Positions 6,916 through 7,386 of a DNA stretch of 7,386 bases are shown one piece after another. Below the pieces are notes generated by a model, which saw only the letters and a program-made list of their open reading frames with translations, ran no database searches and was not told the origin of the DNA. Every line of letters starts with the position of its first letter. Position 1 is the stretch's first letter. A program made the position numbers and the translations under genes. Source of the DNA: Rubrobacteraceae bacterium (lineage in GTDB: Bacteria; Actinomycetota; Rubrobacteria; Rubrobacterales; Rubrobacteraceae); the NCBI GenBank assembly GCA_021156345.1, contig JAJNDJ010000201.1:1-7386 (forward strand), given 5' to 3'.

Positions 6916-7386
6916 CTACCGGCCCGCAAGTGAGAGCACTTCGCTCGCGGCCATCACGCTCGCGCCTACGACGCCTGCGACGTCATCGAGTTCGCTCATA
7001 ACGATCGGGAGGTTGCGTGTGGCGAGCGGCAGCGACCGCTGGTAGACGGCGCTTCTTACCTCGGCCAGAAGCGCGTGACCTACTCGAGAAACCCCACCGC
7101 CGATCACGATCATCGAAGGGTTGAGCACATTGACGGCCGAGGCCAGAGTCTGACCGATCAACCTCCCGGACCTGCGGATGATCGTCAGAGCGCAGTAGTC
7201 GCCACGCCTGGCGGCTTCGCCGACATCTTTCATGGTGAGCTCGCCCTTCTCCTGCAAGAGCGCCATGAGAGGCGGTGAATCACCTTCCCTGGCACACCTT
7301 TCCGCCTGCAGCACGATCGCCGGGGCCGCCGCCATCGCCTCCAGGCAGCCGGTGTTTCCGCACGAGCAGAGGGGGCCATCGGGATC
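6916..7386 (-). CDS. ROK-family protein (sugar kinase or transcriptional repressor), C-terminal half, open at right edge
   Basis: The last 156 residues of a ROK protein (repressor, ORF, kinase family, usually 300-400 residues). The frame enters from the right edge at 7386 with DPDGPLCSCGNTGCLEA, which carries the CxCGxxGCxE zinc motif diagnostic of the family. It continues with LIGQTLASAVNVLNPSMIVI, then GGGVSRVGHALLAEV, the C-terminal ATPase-fold helix and phosphate-site region. It ends in VAGVVGASVMAASEVLSLAGR with TAG at 6918-6916. The N-terminal half is outside the window, so the presence of a helix-turn-helix DNA-binding domain (repressor) or of an intact DxGxT kinase motif cannot be judged. 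Its position just before the transporter fits either a regulator of the operon or a kinase for the imported sugar. No damage is visible. Confidence 0.9.
   Translation of the reverse strand, partial: DPDGPLCSCGNTGCLEAMAAAPAIVLQAERCAREGDSPPLMALLQEKGELTMKDVGEAARRGDYCALTIIRRSGRLIGQTLASAVNVLNPSMIVIGGGVSRVGHALLAEVRSAVYQRSLPLATRNLPIVMSELDDVAGVVGASVMAASEVLSLAGR

Noticed and set aside
6777..6929. Longer N-terminus for the binding protein
   Set aside because: The extension would place 51 charged residues before the signal peptide and would run back into the ROK gene; the ATG at 6776 has a good ribosome site.
1..7386. A novel defence, mobile or RNA-based system
   Set aside because: All sequence is accounted for by a sugar-uptake/catabolism cluster, cydA and a DUF488 fragment. 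No CRISPR-like repeats, transposase, integrase, reverse transcriptase or structured RNA was recognised.

Overview
The window reads as GC-rich bacterial chromosome with every supportable gene on the minus strand, so transcription runs from right to left. Strong GC preference at third codon positions, GTG starts, and a ROK / CUT2-type sugar ABC transporter / Gfo-Idh / sugar-isomerase gene order suggest an actinomycete, possibly Rubrobacter-like. That placement rests on family resemblance from memory and was not tested by a search.

Layout in transcription order: the 3' half of a ROK-family gene (7386-6916, open at the right edge); a 139-bp intergenic region with a 10-bp direct repeat (6915-6777); a sugar-binding lipoprotein (6776-5682); a tandem-NBD sugar ABC ATPase carrying an internal deletion and frameshift (5671-4282); two intact RbsC-like permeases (4285-3299 and 3302-2355); a Gfo/Idh/MocA oxidoreductase with an internal deletion and frameshift (2341-1275); a 72-codon ORF whose start looks like a sugar phosphate isomerase and whose end looks like a DUF488 protein (1230-1012); and a cytochrome bd oxidase subunit I gene (953-1, open at the left edge) that lacks its 5' end and a short internal segment.

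The transporter genes would form one operon. The lipoprotein captures a sugar, two different permeases form the channel, and the double ATPase drives import. The oxidoreductase and the (now truncated) isomerase would start catabolism, with ROK as kinase or regulator. GTGA overlaps link ATPase to permease 1 and permease 1 to permease 2. The sugar cannot be named from the sequence.

The most notable thing is not a new system. It is a set of about five junctions (near 485, 953, 1200, 1555 and 4590) where conserved protein sequence is missing and the frame or identity changes abruptly, with good family sequence on both sides. Either this is a decaying locus with several deletions, or the contig contains assembly or amplification deletions. 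Raw reads would decide. I saw no CRISPR array, tRNA, rRNA, transposase or other mobile element.
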